Below are positions 33,542 to 42,308 of a stretch of 64,000 bases of DNA, one piece after another. Position numbers and translations under genes: made by a program. This stretch comes from Acetobacterium fimetarium (GTDB taxonomy: Bacteria; Bacillota; Clostridia; Eubacteriales; Eubacteriaceae): the NCBI RefSeq assembly GCF_014284475.1, contig NZ_WJBC01000003.1, positions 124,001-188,000 of the forward strand. Reading direction: 5' to 3'. The notes below the pieces were generated by a model, which was not told the DNA's origin, did no database searches, and saw only the letters and a list, made by a program, of their open reading frames with translations. Positions within the stretch are counted from its first letter, which is position 1. The number at the start of each line of letters is the position of its first letter.

Positions 33542-33904
33542 CTAGCAACCTTCTTCTTCAGAAGTGAACATGCCCATGTCCAAATCAACCGCTTTGGCAA
33601 TGATTTCGGTAATATCATTGAAAATAACGGAAAACTGCATCTGTGCCTGAAAAAATTCTGCTATTTCAGGTATTCCCATGACTGTATTTCCCAGGGCATT
33701 GTAGGCATTGATCTGCTCTTCTGAAAGTTCCTGACCCATCATCTGGAGGGACTGTGCTTCCATCTGCTTGCGAATATAGTCTTTGGTCATGTTGAATTTT
33801 TCAGGATCTTTCTGCAGTTTCTCTTTAGCTGCCACAAAATTCTGATATTCCGTTGAGTCTTTCAGGGCCTTTGCTAAATCATTAGCTTCATCATATACGT
33901 TCAT
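33542..33904 (-). CDS. YlbF/YmcA-family protein
   Basis: 120 residues, all helical, of the YlbF/YmcA family (AKALKDSTEYQNFVAAKEKL, FQAQMQFSVIFNDI). In B. subtilis YlbF, YmcA and YaaT form an Fe-S-bearing complex that assists RNase Y mRNA processing. Here it follows rnj (24-bp gap). Unusual single Cys at the C-terminus. Confidence 0.82.
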   Translation of the reverse strand: MNVYDEANDLAKALKDSTEYQNFVAAKEKLQKDPEKFNMTKDYIRKQMEAQSLQMMGQELSEEQINAYNALGNTVMGIPEIAEFFQAQMQFSVIFNDITEIIAKAVDLDMGMFTSEEEGC

Positions 33905-33928
33905 GTTTCTCTCCTAATTATATAAAAT

Positions 33929-35668
33929 CTATACTTCCATGAGAATGGGGAGTATCATCGGTTTTCTTTCGGTTCTCTGATAGAGGAATTTAAACAGGGT
34001 TTCTCGGATTACATTCTTAATGGAATTCCAATCGACAATGCCTTTTGACTCACAGGACAGCAGCGCTTTCTTCACTTCTTCCCGGGCATCGTTGATGAGA
34101 TCTTCCGATTCTCGCACGTACACGAATCCCCGTGAAATGATGTCCGGTCCTGAAACGGCTTTTCCCTTGTGCATGGTGCAGACCACGATAAAGAGGCCAT
34201 CCTCTGACAGACGCTTTCTGTCGTTGAGCACAATATTTCCGATATCACCAACACCAAGACCATCAACCAGAATCGGTTCTGCCTGTGTTTTTCCAACTAA
34301 CTGCATGCTGCGCCTATCAATTTCATAAATGTTGCCATTTTCTCCGATAAACGTTTTTTCTTTCTTCATTCCAACCATATGAGCCAGGTCGGAATGCTGC
34401 ATCAGCATCCGGCTTTCCCCATGAGCCGGCAGGAAATGTTTGGGTTTAACCAATGTGATCATCAGTTTTAGCTCTTCCTGTTTGGCATGTCCGGAAACAT
34501 GAATCTCCGCAAATCGTCCATAGACGACATCCGATCCCAGTTCAACCAGTTTGTTGATGACTTCTGAAACCATTTTTTCATTTCCCGGTACCGGAGACGC
34601 GGAAATAATAACCAGATCGCCTTTTTGAATGGTCAGGTGACGGTGCTCACCCAGTGCCATTCGACCAAGGGCCGCCATGGGTTCTCCCTGGCTACCGGTC
34701 GTGATAATGACCAATTCTTTTTCTTTGTAATTTTTGATATCCTTCAGCTGCACCAGTACATTGGGCGGCATTTTCAGGTAACCAAGATCCATCGCGACTT
34801 CCGTCACATTTTCCATGCTGCGGCCGCAGATAATGACTTTCCTTTTGTATTCCACTGCTGCATCGATGATCTGCTGGATGCGATGTACATTTGAAGCAAA
34901 TGAAGTGACGATGATTCTTCCGGTAGCACCTCTGAAAAGGTTGTACAGAGTCGGTCCAACGGTACTTTCCGATGGTGTAAATCCGGCGCCTTCCACATTC
35001 GTGCTGTCCGACATCAGCAGGTCCACTCCCTGTGAGCCAATTTTGGCAAATCGCTGCAAGTCGATTATTTCGCCGCCAATTGGATGATAGTCGATTTTAA
35101 AATCTCCGGTATGAACAACTGTTGCCGCCGGACATTTAATGCAAAGTCCGACTGCATCCGCGATGCTGTGGTTAACCCGGATAAATTCAACGTTGAATTC
35201 GCCGATATCAATACGATCTTTCGGTTTAACGATGTTGCGTGTTGTTTTCGTCAGCAGCCCATGTTCCTTGAGCTTTTTATCGATCAGTCCCATTGTGAAT
35301 TTCGTTGCAAAAATGGGCACATCGATTTTCTTCAGAAGATAAACGAGTCCTCCAATGTGGTCTTCATGTCCATGCGTGATAACGACGCCTTTCACCTTAT
35401 CTCTGTTTTCCAGAATATAAGTGAAATCCGGCAGGACAATATCGATGCCGAACATGGTATCGTCCGGAAACTTCAACCCGCAGTCGACAAGAATGATGTC
35501 ATCCTTATACTCGAATAACGTCAGGTTTTTGCCGATTTCGCCTAATCCTCCTAATGGGATTACCCTCAGCTTATCTTTGTTCTTTTTAACTTGAGGTTTT
35601 CTTCGCTGACGTGAACGCCCTTCGACTCGTTGGGTTTCTGTTTCTATTATGTTGTTGTTTTCAATCAA
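33929..35668 (-). CDS. rnj: Ribonuclease J (TTG start)
   Basis: 579 residues. Metallo-beta-lactamase/beta-CASP RNase with HGHEDHIGG zinc motif, DLLMSDSTN, VTSFASNVHRIQ, and HVSGHAKQEE. Degrades and matures RNA 5'-to-3' and endonucleolytically. Start: TTG at 35668 with GGAAGGAG 6 bp upstream; the frame is open further but inside the fur gene. The TTG overlaps the fur stop (8-bp overlap), so translation is coupled. N-terminal 40 residues are basic and low complexity. Confidence 0.9.
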   Translation of the reverse strand: MIENNNIIETETQRVEGRSRQRRKPQVKKNKDKLRVIPLGGLGEIGKNLTLFEYKDDIILVDCGLKFPDDTMFGIDIVLPDFTYILENRDKVKGVVITHGHEDHIGGLVYLLKKIDVPIFATKFTMGLIDKKLKEHGLLTKTTRNIVKPKDRIDIGEFNVEFIRVNHSIADAVGLCIKCPAATVVHTGDFKIDYHPIGGEIIDLQRFAKIGSQGVDLLMSDSTNVEGAGFTPSESTVGPTLYNLFRGATGRIIVTSFASNVHRIQQIIDAAVEYKRKVIICGRSMENVTEVAMDLGYLKMPPNVLVQLKDIKNYKEKELVIITTGSQGEPMAALGRMALGEHRHLTIQKGDLVIISASPVPGNEKMVSEVINKLVELGSDVVYGRFAEIHVSGHAKQEELKLMITLVKPKHFLPAHGESRMLMQHSDLAHMVGMKKEKTFIGENGNIYEIDRRSMQLVGKTQAEPILVDGLGVGDIGNIVLNDRKRLSEDGLFIVVCTMHKGKAVSGPDIISRGFVYVRESEDLINDAREEVKKALLSCESKGIVDWNSIKNVIRETLFKFLYQRTERKPMILPILMEV

Positions 35669-36119
35669 ATTTTTCTCCTTCCATATTTTTATAACAATCC
35701 GAACAGTATCCGTACACCTTAAGTTCATGATTGATTATAATGAATTCTTTCTTTTCTTCTATTTCTTTTTCGAGCGTTTCCAGGAAATCGTCTTGCATTT
35801 CGATCACCTTTCCACATTTTAGGCAAATCAAGTGATGGTGCCAGTGTTTTTCATCCAACTCGCACAATTCATACCGGGCAAAGCCATCATCAAAATTTCG
35901 TTTAGTAATGAGTCCCATTTCTTCCAAAATCTGCACCGTTCGATAAATGGTCGACATTCCCACATCAGGATAACGTTGTTTAACACCCTGGAATAATTCT
36001 TCAACACTAAAGTGCTGTTGTCCCATGGTCATAATTACCTCAATGGTCGTAAGCCGCTGAGGCGTTACTTTATTTCCTCTTTTTCTGAGTGCTTCAACAA
36101 TTTGAGTTGCATCATTCAT
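35661..36119 (-). CDS. Fur-family transcriptional regulator
   Basis: 152 residues. Winged helix (KVTPQRLTTIEVIM, VGMSTIYRTVQILEEMGL), metal-binding HWHHHLICLKCGK and structural Zn Cys pairs CLKC and CSDC. Could be Fur, PerR or Zur; the sensing-site residues do not settle it. Coupled to rnj by an 8-bp overlap. Confidence 0.88.
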   Translation of the reverse strand: MNDATQIVEALRKRGNKVTPQRLTTIEVIMTMGQQHFSVEELFQGVKQRYPDVGMSTIYRTVQILEEMGLITKRNFDDGFARYELCELDEKHWHHHLICLKCGKVIEMQDDFLETLEKEIEEKKEFIIINHELKVYGYCSDCYKNMEGEKFD

Positions 36120-36141
36120 GATAATTACACCTCTTCAACAT

Positions 36142-36486
36142 TCACCTCTGAAATTTTACAGGCAATGCTCCGATAATTTCTATGTTTACTCCATCAATAT
36201 CACAGGAAAGCGCACGGATGTTCATTCCCAGACTATGACATTGACCCAATAAACGCATAAATTTCAGATCCGTTATTTGTATTTGGTTGAAACCGGGTAT
36301 CATCCGTTTGACGCTGCGATGCCGGATTTAATGGCGACATGACCCTGTTTCTCGGGATCAGAAGCTCGCTCATGCAGCCGGTATTGGCCACATGAACGAT
36401 GATCGCCTCTCGTCTGATTATGATTTTGCAATAAACCGATCGGGGCGACTGATAAATATCCCATCAACTAAGGGGAATTTACTCAA
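36142..36486 (-). pseudogene. sfsA: Decayed sfsA (SfsA nuclease-family) relic
   Basis: Three conserved pieces of SfsA in order on the minus strand: an N-terminus FPLVDGIFISRPDRFIA ending in a stop (36486-36418), then in another frame EAIIVHVANTGCMSELLIP (about 36405-36345), then the C-terminus beginning TDLKFMRLLGQCHSLGM and ending in IEIIGALPVKFQR and a stop (to 36142). The middle of the gene (about 100 residues) is deleted and frames are shifted. It begins overlapping the end of the DUF1292 gene. SfsA is a small nucleic-acid nuclease-like protein; the remnant is not functional. Confidence 0.8.
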
Positions 36487-36805
36487 CTTCACCTTCATCA
36501 TCATCTTCCATCAGATCATCCATGATTTCATCATAAGCAGCCGCAACGATATCGAATTCAGCTTCATTGTCGACTTCGCTCAATACTGGGCCATCTTCAT
36601 CTTCCGTAATTAAGAACGCATGGACATCTTCGCTTTCTTCATCTTCAGCCAGCAGCACGTATTCTTTTTCTTCGACATTGAATCGCAGCACCACTTCATA
36701 ATCCGTTTCTTTTCCGTCATCATCAATTAAACCGATTGAATCTTCTTCCATATCGATTAACGTTACATGGTATTCCTTGTTGTCTACTGTTATTTTATAA
36801 TCCAT
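36479..36805 (-). CDS. DUF1292 protein (single domain)
   Basis: 108 residues, very acidic (many Glu/Asp), one DUF1292 domain: DSIGLIDDDGKETDYEVVLRF, EYVLLAEDEES. Function unknown; the family usually sits between ruvX and fur/rnj, exactly as here. Spacing to the two-domain paralogue is 22 bp. Confidence 0.85.
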   Translation of the reverse strand: MDYKITVDNKEYHVTLIDMEEDSIGLIDDDGKETDYEVVLRFNVEEKEYVLLAEDEESEDVHAFLITEDEDGPVLSEVDNEAEFDIVAAAYDEIMDDLMEDDDEGEVE

Positions 36806-36827
36806 TTCTACACCTCTTATATTTTAT

Positions 36828-37313
36828 TTAATTATTTCCTGCTAATCCTTCATAAGCTTCTGCGATCAAAGCAAACTCCAATTCGTCTTCCACCGGCATT
36901 AAGCCTTCTCCGTCTTCCGTTACATAAAACGGATAGACATCACTTTCACCATTTTCTGAAAGCAACATATAGGTTTTATCCTCAATATCGAGACTGACAA
37001 TAATTTCATACTTCTTTTCCATACCCGTTTCGTCCATCACTGCGATCATTTCTGTCTGATCCTCATGGTGGTGGTCATGTTCTTCCGGTCCCATGATCTC
37101 ATCATATTTCGCTTCAACCAATGCTAATTCGTGCTCGTCTTCCACCGGTTTCAAGCCCTGGTCCGCTGTCTTGAAAAACGGATACACATCATCGCTTTCT
37201 TCGTTTTCTGATACGAGCACATACGTTTTTTCTTCAATGTCGAAACTTAAAACTAATTCATACTGTCTTTCAACGCCGGCATCATCAATCAACATGATCT
37301 TTTCTTCCATCAT
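36828..37313 (-). CDS. DUF1292 protein with duplicated domain
   Basis: 161 residues made of two tandem DUF1292 domains: KIMLIDDAGVERQYELVLSF (about 5-60) and EMIAVMDETGMEKKYEIIVS (about 87-140), each closing with YVLVSENEES or YMLLSENGES. A short His-rich linker HDHHHEDQ joins them. Tandem duplication of the neighbouring single-domain gene is likely. Function unknown. Confidence 0.85.
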   Translation of the reverse strand: MMEEKIMLIDDAGVERQYELVLSFDIEEKTYVLVSENEESDDVYPFFKTADQGLKPVEDEHELALVEAKYDEIMGPEEHDHHHEDQTEMIAVMDETGMEKKYEIIVSLDIEDKTYMLLSENGESDVYPFYVTEDGEGLMPVEDELEFALIAEAYEGLAGNN

Positions 37314-37429
37314 TACTTCTCTTTCACGTGTATTTTTCCGCTCATAATCTTCTTATTATACCTTTTGAATCTTAAATTTTCATTATTTAGGCGTTTTTCT
37401 GACAAAACGCCTGATTCAGAACCCAATTT

Positions 37430-37846
37430 CTATTTCCCGGCCCGATCCATATAGGATTGCAGGATCATTTGGGCCGCCAGCATATCGATATACTCTTTCC
37501 GGTTTTGTCGCGATACATTACCCTCAATCAGGATTTTTTCTGACCAGGAAGAGGTCAAGCGTTCATCCATATAAATAATTTCAACATCCAGCCGTTTCTT
37601 GATAAATTGGCAGAAATTGACCGTTTTTCTTGTCTGGGCCGATTCCGACCCATCCATATTCACCGGCAAACCGGCGACGATTCTTTTGATCTCATATTTT
37701 TCAATTAGCTGCCGGAAAGCATCCAAATCATCGTCCCGGGTCTTTCGTTTCACCGTCATAACCCCTTGTGCAGTAATCTGCAGAGGGTCCGTCACTGCAA
37801 CCCCGATCCGTTTATCACCAACATCTATCCCTAAAATTCTCTCCAT
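37430..37846 (-). CDS. ruvX: RuvX/YqgF Holliday junction resolvase-like protein
   Basis: 138 residues: GIDVGDKRIGVAVTDP (RNase H-like first strand with catalytic Asp), GLPVNMDGSESAQT, YMDERLTS. In bacteria acts in rRNA processing or recombination; here followed by DUF1292. A hairpin without T-run follows at 37389-37412. Confidence 0.9.
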   Translation of the reverse strand: MERILGIDVGDKRIGVAVTDPLQITAQGVMTVKRKTRDDDLDAFRQLIEKYEIKRIVAGLPVNMDGSESAQTRKTVNFCQFIKKRLDVEIIYMDERLTSSWSEKILIEGNVSRQNRKEYIDMLAAQMILQSYMDRAGK

Positions 37847-37875
37847 CTATTATCCCATCTGTTTATGTATGACTG

Positions 37876-38820
37876 TTAAATCACCTTGATACAAAAAAGC
37901 TTGCAGTATGTGCCGCAGTAGCAGCACAGAATACACTTTTGATTGTCAATGACAGCCTTGCCCTCGACAATCGACAAAGCCTTGGGACCGCAGTGTTTGA
38001 CGCATTCCCCGCAGCCCTCACACCAGTCACTGATGTGAATAACTTTTGACGATCCGGCCACTGCCGCTGCCAATTGTTGTGAAATGGGTTCGCCATTGAT
38101 TCTTTTGACGTCATAGCGAACTTCGTCCACCGACTGAACACCGATGGCAATTGCATCCAGATCCTCCAGACCCAGAATGAAATCAAAGCAGGCCTGTTTT
38201 TGCGCAAGCAGATTGCCGCCACCCAGAGCTTTCATGGCGTAGATGCCTTTGCCCTTTTTCTTTGCTGCGTGGATGGCTGCGACCATTTCCTCAGCGGTTC
38301 CGTCCTCGATTCCTATTCCGGTCAAATTTATCAGCGGATGAATCACATCCAATTCATCAAAAAGGGTGGCTCCGACCACGCCTTCGATTCGATGCGTGGA
38401 AATGCCAATGGCTCTGACAACTCCCGCCTCCTTGAATTTGATCAATTCTGCAATGGCCTCCCAATGACCTTCAATTGTTTTTCTGCTTTCCTGTTCGTGG
38501 AGCAAATAAAGATCCACGTAGTCCCGGCCTAATTCGGTCAGCGCACGATGCAGGCTTTTTCTCACACCTGCCGCGGTGTAATCGTAAGATTTTGTACTGA
38601 TGACAACATCCCGTTTGATTTCAATTGCCTGTTTCAGATGCGCATAGTTATTGTATAAATCAGCCGTATCAAAAAAATTAACACCGTGATCCAAAGCTGC
38701 TGCAATAATCTCTTTGCTTTCTGAAAGTGGTTTATTTTTTTGCGTCGGGCCGATGGTTAAACTGCCAAAGCACATTCGGGACACCTTGATTCCGGTATCC
38801 CCCAATGTATTTATTTTCAT
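37876..38820 (-). CDS. Aldo/keto reductase with C-terminal ferredoxin domain
   Basis: 314 residues. Aldo/keto reductase barrel (FDTADLYNNY, TKSYDY, DLYLLHEQES) and, after about residue 265, a 2x[4Fe-4S] ferredoxin segment: CEGCGECVKHC and CILCCYCGTYC. The Fe-S type of AKR occurs in strict anaerobes. Substrate unknown. 29 bp before ruvX. Confidence 0.85.
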   Translation of the reverse strand: MKINTLGDTGIKVSRMCFGSLTIGPTQKNKPLSESKEIIAAALDHGVNFFDTADLYNNYAHLKQAIEIKRDVVISTKSYDYTAAGVRKSLHRALTELGRDYVDLYLLHEQESRKTIEGHWEAIAELIKFKEAGVVRAIGISTHRIEGVVGATLFDELDVIHPLINLTGIGIEDGTAEEMVAAIHAAKKKGKGIYAMKALGGGNLLAQKQACFDFILGLEDLDAIAIGVQSVDEVRYDVKRINGEPISQQLAAAVAGSSKVIHISDWCEGCGECVKHCGPKALSIVEGKAVIDNQKCILCCYCGTYCKLFCIKVI

Positions 38821-38853
38821 TTCTTACCTGGTTTCTGCTCCAAAACTAAAACA

Positions 38854-38881
38854 GGGCTGCCTCACGTGTTGAGACAGCCCC
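38854..38881 (-). terminator. Terminator after ireB
   Basis: GGGCTGCCTCA-CGTGT-TGAGACAGCCC hairpin followed on the minus strand by TGTTTTAGTTTT. Ends the alaS-ireB transcript. Confidence 0.75.
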
Positions 38882-38895
38882 AATTTATTAGCCTA

Positions 38896-39162
38896 CTAAA
38901 TACTGTTTAAGTAACGACGTACAAGCTCTTCAAGCAACTCGTCCCGTTCAATTTTCTGTATGGCATTACGCGCTTCTCTATGACTTGTGATATAGGTCGG
39001 ATCTCCTGACATGACATAGCCTACAATTTGATTGACTGGGTTATACCCCTTTTCAACTAAAGCTTTATGCACATTTCTCATCACATCATCGATCGTTTGA
39101 GATTTCTCGTTATCGACCTCAAACATAATCGTTCCTCGATCAATCACTGTATTTTCTCCCAT
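38896..39162 (-). CDS. ireB: IreB/UPF0297 regulatory phosphoprotein
   Basis: 88 residues: [42 protein letters not shown]. IreB is a small target of the IreK/PASTA kinase in Enterococcus linked to cell-wall stress. AGGAGG lies 10 bp before ATG 39162; an ATG 6 bp earlier is possible. Always between alaS and ruvX in Bacillota, as here. Confidence 0.88.
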   Translation of the reverse strand: MGENTVIDRGTIMFEVDNEKSQTIDDVMRNVHKALVEKGYNPVNQIVGYVMSGDPTYITSHREARNAIQKIERDELLEELVRRYLNSI

Positions 39163-39259
39163 CGTCATCTGACCTCCTTCACAATCAATTGATACCATTT
39201 TAACCTAAAGCTATCTAAAATACAAGTTAAATGACATATTTTTTGTTTTTCTTAACAAA

Positions 39260-41899
39260 TTAATTCAACTGCTCCCGAATGCAGGCCTCTCCCTTTGATA
39301 GCGCTTCTGCCAGTTTTTCTGGGAGTTTCCCCCCAGCTTGCGCCATATCCGGCCTTCCGCCGCCACCTCCGCCGGCCACTGTCGCCACCTCTTTGATGAC
39401 TTTTCCGGCATGGAAGCCTCGTTTGACCATATCTTTTGTCGCAGTTGCAATAAAATTAACTTTATCATCGACCACACTTCCCAACAATACGATGCCGGAA
39501 CCCATCCGATCCTTCAGTAAATCGCCAATGTTTCGCAGCTCCTCCATCGGCATGTTTTCAACTTCCGCAATGGTTACCTGGACGCCGTCAATCACGACCA
39601 TTTTCTGGTGAATATTCATGATCATATTTCCGGCAGATTTTTGTTTCAGCTCGTTGATGGTTCGTTCTTTCTGTTTTGCCGTTTCAGATAATTCACTCAC
39701 TTTTTCAAGTAACTGATCCGGATTCGTTTTGATCAGATTTGACACATCCAGCAAGGTGTCATCCATTTTTTCGACGACATTCAGGGCGTTGAAACCCGTT
39801 GCCGCTTCGATACGACGCACGCCGGCCGCAACCCCACTTTCGCTGAGCAGCTTAAACAGCCCCACCTTTGAAGAATTGCTGATATGGCAGCCACCGCAAA
39901 GCTCGGTACTGAAGTCGCCCACTTTGACGACACGGACGATTTCTCCGTATTTTTCACCAAAAAGTGCCATCGCTCCCAGTTCCTTGGCTTTATCGATATT
40001 GGTTTCAAATATCTTGACATCATACGCTTCTAAAATGGCGGCATTGACAATCTCTTCAACCTGGCGTTTTTCCTCACGTGTCATTGCCTGGAAATGATTG
40101 AAGTCAAATCGCAGCCGGTCTGGTGAAACAAAGGAACCGGCCTGTTCCACATGATCGCCCAATACCATTTTTAATGCCTTTTGCAGCAAATGGGTTGAGG
40201 TATGATTTCGCTGCACTGCATCTCTTCGTTTTTTATCAACATCTGTGATAACCGTTTCTCCGACCTTGAAGCTTCCGGATTTTACAATTCCGGAGTGAAT
40301 GTGGCGGCTGAGGCTGCCCTTTTTACAGTCCATCACGTCAATGACCCCATCGCCTTTTTGAATGGTCCCACGATCTCCGGTTTGTCCACCGCTTTCGCTG
40401 TAGAAGGAAGTCTGGTTTAAAAGAATTAGAACTTCATCGCCTTCATTGGCCTCTTCCACCAATGCGTCATTGACATATAAACCGAGAATGGTTCCTTCAG
40501 TTACCAGATTATCGTAGCCGACAAAAGTATCAACGGCATCCGGTCCCAATTCATTAAAGGGATCATCTGCCCAGACGGCTAAATCGCTGTTCATACGATC
40601 CTGACGGGCCCGCTCGCGCTGAGCCTGCATTTCGGTCTCAAATTCTTCGGCAACAATGGTCAGTCCCCGTTCTTCAACAATTTCCTTGGTCAGCTCATAA
40701 GGAAAACCATAGGTATCATAGAGCTTGAAGGCACCGAAACCCGGGAATACGCTTTGTTCGGTCTCAATGATTTTATCGATCTCTTTATTCAGCAGCGACA
40801 AGCCCTGATCAATGGTTTCTTTGAATCGCTCTTCTTCGATTTTTATCAGTTTTTGAATAAAATCCTGTTTTTCTCTGAGTTCAGGATAGGCTCCTTCTGA
40901 AACCCGAATGGCTTCTTTGGCCACATCGTATAAAAACAGGTCTTTGATTCCCAAAAGTTTTCCATGACGAACCGCTCGCCGCAGAAGCCGTCTCAGCACA
41001 TAGCCACGGCCTTCATTTCCCGGCATGACCCCATCGGCAATCATAAAGGTGACGCTTCGGACATGGTCGGTGATGACGCGAATCGAGACATCATCATCAG
41101 CATTATCCCCGTATTTTACGCCGGCCTTTTTACAGATATAGTTTAAAATATGACCCACGGTGTCGACTTCAAAAATATTGTCGACGCCCTGCATGATAAC
41201 GGCCAACCGTTCCAGTCCCATTCCCGTATCGATATTGGGATGATCCAGAAGATTGTAATTACCGGTTTCATCTTTATCAAATTGAGTGAAAACCAGATTC
41301 CAGAATTCAACATAACGGTCACAGTCACACCCGACACCGCAAGTCGGACTGTCGCAGCCAAATTCTTCACCCCGGTCAAAATAAAGCTCTGAACACGGTC
41401 CACAGGGTCCCAAGCCATGTTCCCAGAAGTTGTCTTCTTTTCCCAGTCTTACCATGCGATCTTTGGAAACACCGACAACCTGGGTCCAGATATTATACGC
41501 TTCATCATCATCCATAAAAATGGATACCCAAATCTTATCTTCCGGGATTTCCATAACCTTGGTACAGAATTCCCAGGCCCATGGAATCGCCTCTTTTTTG
41601 AAATAATCTCCGAACGAGAAATTCCCGAGCATCTCAAAAAACGTGCCGTGTCGTGCTGTTTTCCCAACATTTTCAATATCCGGGGTCCGGATACATTTCT
41701 GGCAGGTCGTTACTCTTTCTCGCGGTGGCACTTCATCGCCGGTAAAATAAGGTTTCATGGGTGCCATCCCTGAATTAATCAGCAGCAGGCTTTTATCATT
41801 AATGGGTACTAAAGGAAAACTCTTTAAACGCAGATGTCCCTTTTCCTCGAAAAATTCCAGATATTTTTCCCTAATTTCATTTAATCCTAATGGTTTCAT
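39260..41899 (-). CDS. alaS: Alanyl-tRNA synthetase
   Basis: 879 residues, full length: catalytic core with LINSGMAPMKPYF, RHGTFFEMLGNFSFGDYFK, editing domain with the HxxxH RNHTSTHLLQKAL and the C-terminal CGGCH zinc motif (ELCGGCHISN), plus DHHA1-type C-domain GGGGGGRPDMAQAGG. Charges tRNA-Ala. Controlled by a T-box leader upstream. Confidence 0.97.
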   Translation of the reverse strand: MKPLGLNEIREKYLEFFEEKGHLRLKSFPLVPINDKSLLLINSGMAPMKPYFTGDEVPPRERVTTCQKCIRTPDIENVGKTARHGTFFEMLGNFSFGDYFKKEAIPWAWEFCTKVMEIPEDKIWVSIFMDDDEAYNIWTQVVGVSKDRMVRLGKEDNFWEHGLGPCGPCSELYFDRGEEFGCDSPTCGVGCDCDRYVEFWNLVFTQFDKDETGNYNLLDHPNIDTGMGLERLAVIMQGVDNIFEVDTVGHILNYICKKAGVKYGDNADDDVSIRVITDHVRSVTFMIADGVMPGNEGRGYVLRRLLRRAVRHGKLLGIKDLFLYDVAKEAIRVSEGAYPELREKQDFIQKLIKIEEERFKETIDQGLSLLNKEIDKIIETEQSVFPGFGAFKLYDTYGFPYELTKEIVEERGLTIVAEEFETEMQAQRERARQDRMNSDLAVWADDPFNELGPDAVDTFVGYDNLVTEGTILGLYVNDALVEEANEGDEVLILLNQTSFYSESGGQTGDRGTIQKGDGVIDVMDCKKGSLSRHIHSGIVKSGSFKVGETVITDVDKKRRDAVQRNHTSTHLLQKALKMVLGDHVEQAGSFVSPDRLRFDFNHFQAMTREEKRQVEEIVNAAILEAYDVKIFETNIDKAKELGAMALFGEKYGEIVRVVKVGDFSTELCGGCHISNSSKVGLFKLLSESGVAAGVRRIEAATGFNALNVVEKMDDTLLDVSNLIKTNPDQLLEKVSELSETAKQKERTINELKQKSAGNMIMNIHQKMVVIDGVQVTIAEVENMPMEELRNIGDLLKDRMGSGIVLLGSVVDDKVNFIATATKDMVKRGFHAGKVIKEVATVAGGGGGGRPDMAQAGGKLPEKLAEALSKGEACIREQLN

Positions 41900-42020
41900 T
41901 TTTTCTCCTTTTTTTCTAAATATAACTTGGATTATACCCGTTTATATTCACACCAGCGGGATGATCATCGACTGCATAAAAAAATCCGGGCTGGTTTGGC
42001 ACTCCTGCCAGCGTGCAAAC

Positions 42021-42275
42021 AAAAAATCCCTTGCACGTAATGCAAGGGACGGTTTTTATCCGCGGTACCACCCTAATTAGTCATGAAATTTCATAACTCA
42101 CTTTATCCATAACGGTCTCCCGACTGAAAATACTCAATGAAATAATCTCAATTTTCTTGACAGTTGCTCTAACGCTGCAACCCTAAATCCATTATAAAAG
42201 ACTTTCAGCCTCGTCTTTCTCTCTGAAATAATTGATTTAGCGCCTTCGTTTTCAATGCATTTTAATATTAACCTA
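42021..42275 (-). promoter_or_regulatory. T-box riboswitch leader of alaS
   Basis: T-box core AGGGTGGTACCGCG (42074-42061, minus strand), followed by the terminator TCCCTTGCA...TGCAAGGGA (42048-42021) with a T-run. Upstream stem I: CTAAATC (42240-42234) pairs with GATTTAG (42189-42183), and the intervening strand carries the AGAGAG stretch. The internal loop on the 3' side contains GCA (42178-42176), a plausible alanine specifier codon; GCG is next to it. Uncharged tRNA-Ala would stabilise antitermination and turn on alaS. Confidence 0.85.
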
Positions 42276-42308
42276 TGAATTTGATTATATTGATTTCATA
42301 TTAAAATG

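Noticed and set aside
37389-37412. Inverted repeat AGGCGTTTT/AAAACGCCT after ruvX as a terminator
   Set aside because: No T-run on either strand; kept only as a note in the ruvX entry.
39162-39198. Upstream starts of ireB (39198 and 39168)
   Set aside because: The 39198 start has no ribosome site and overlaps the AGGAGG; 39168 is only 4 bp from AGGAGG. 39162 has better spacing, though 39168 cannot be excluded.
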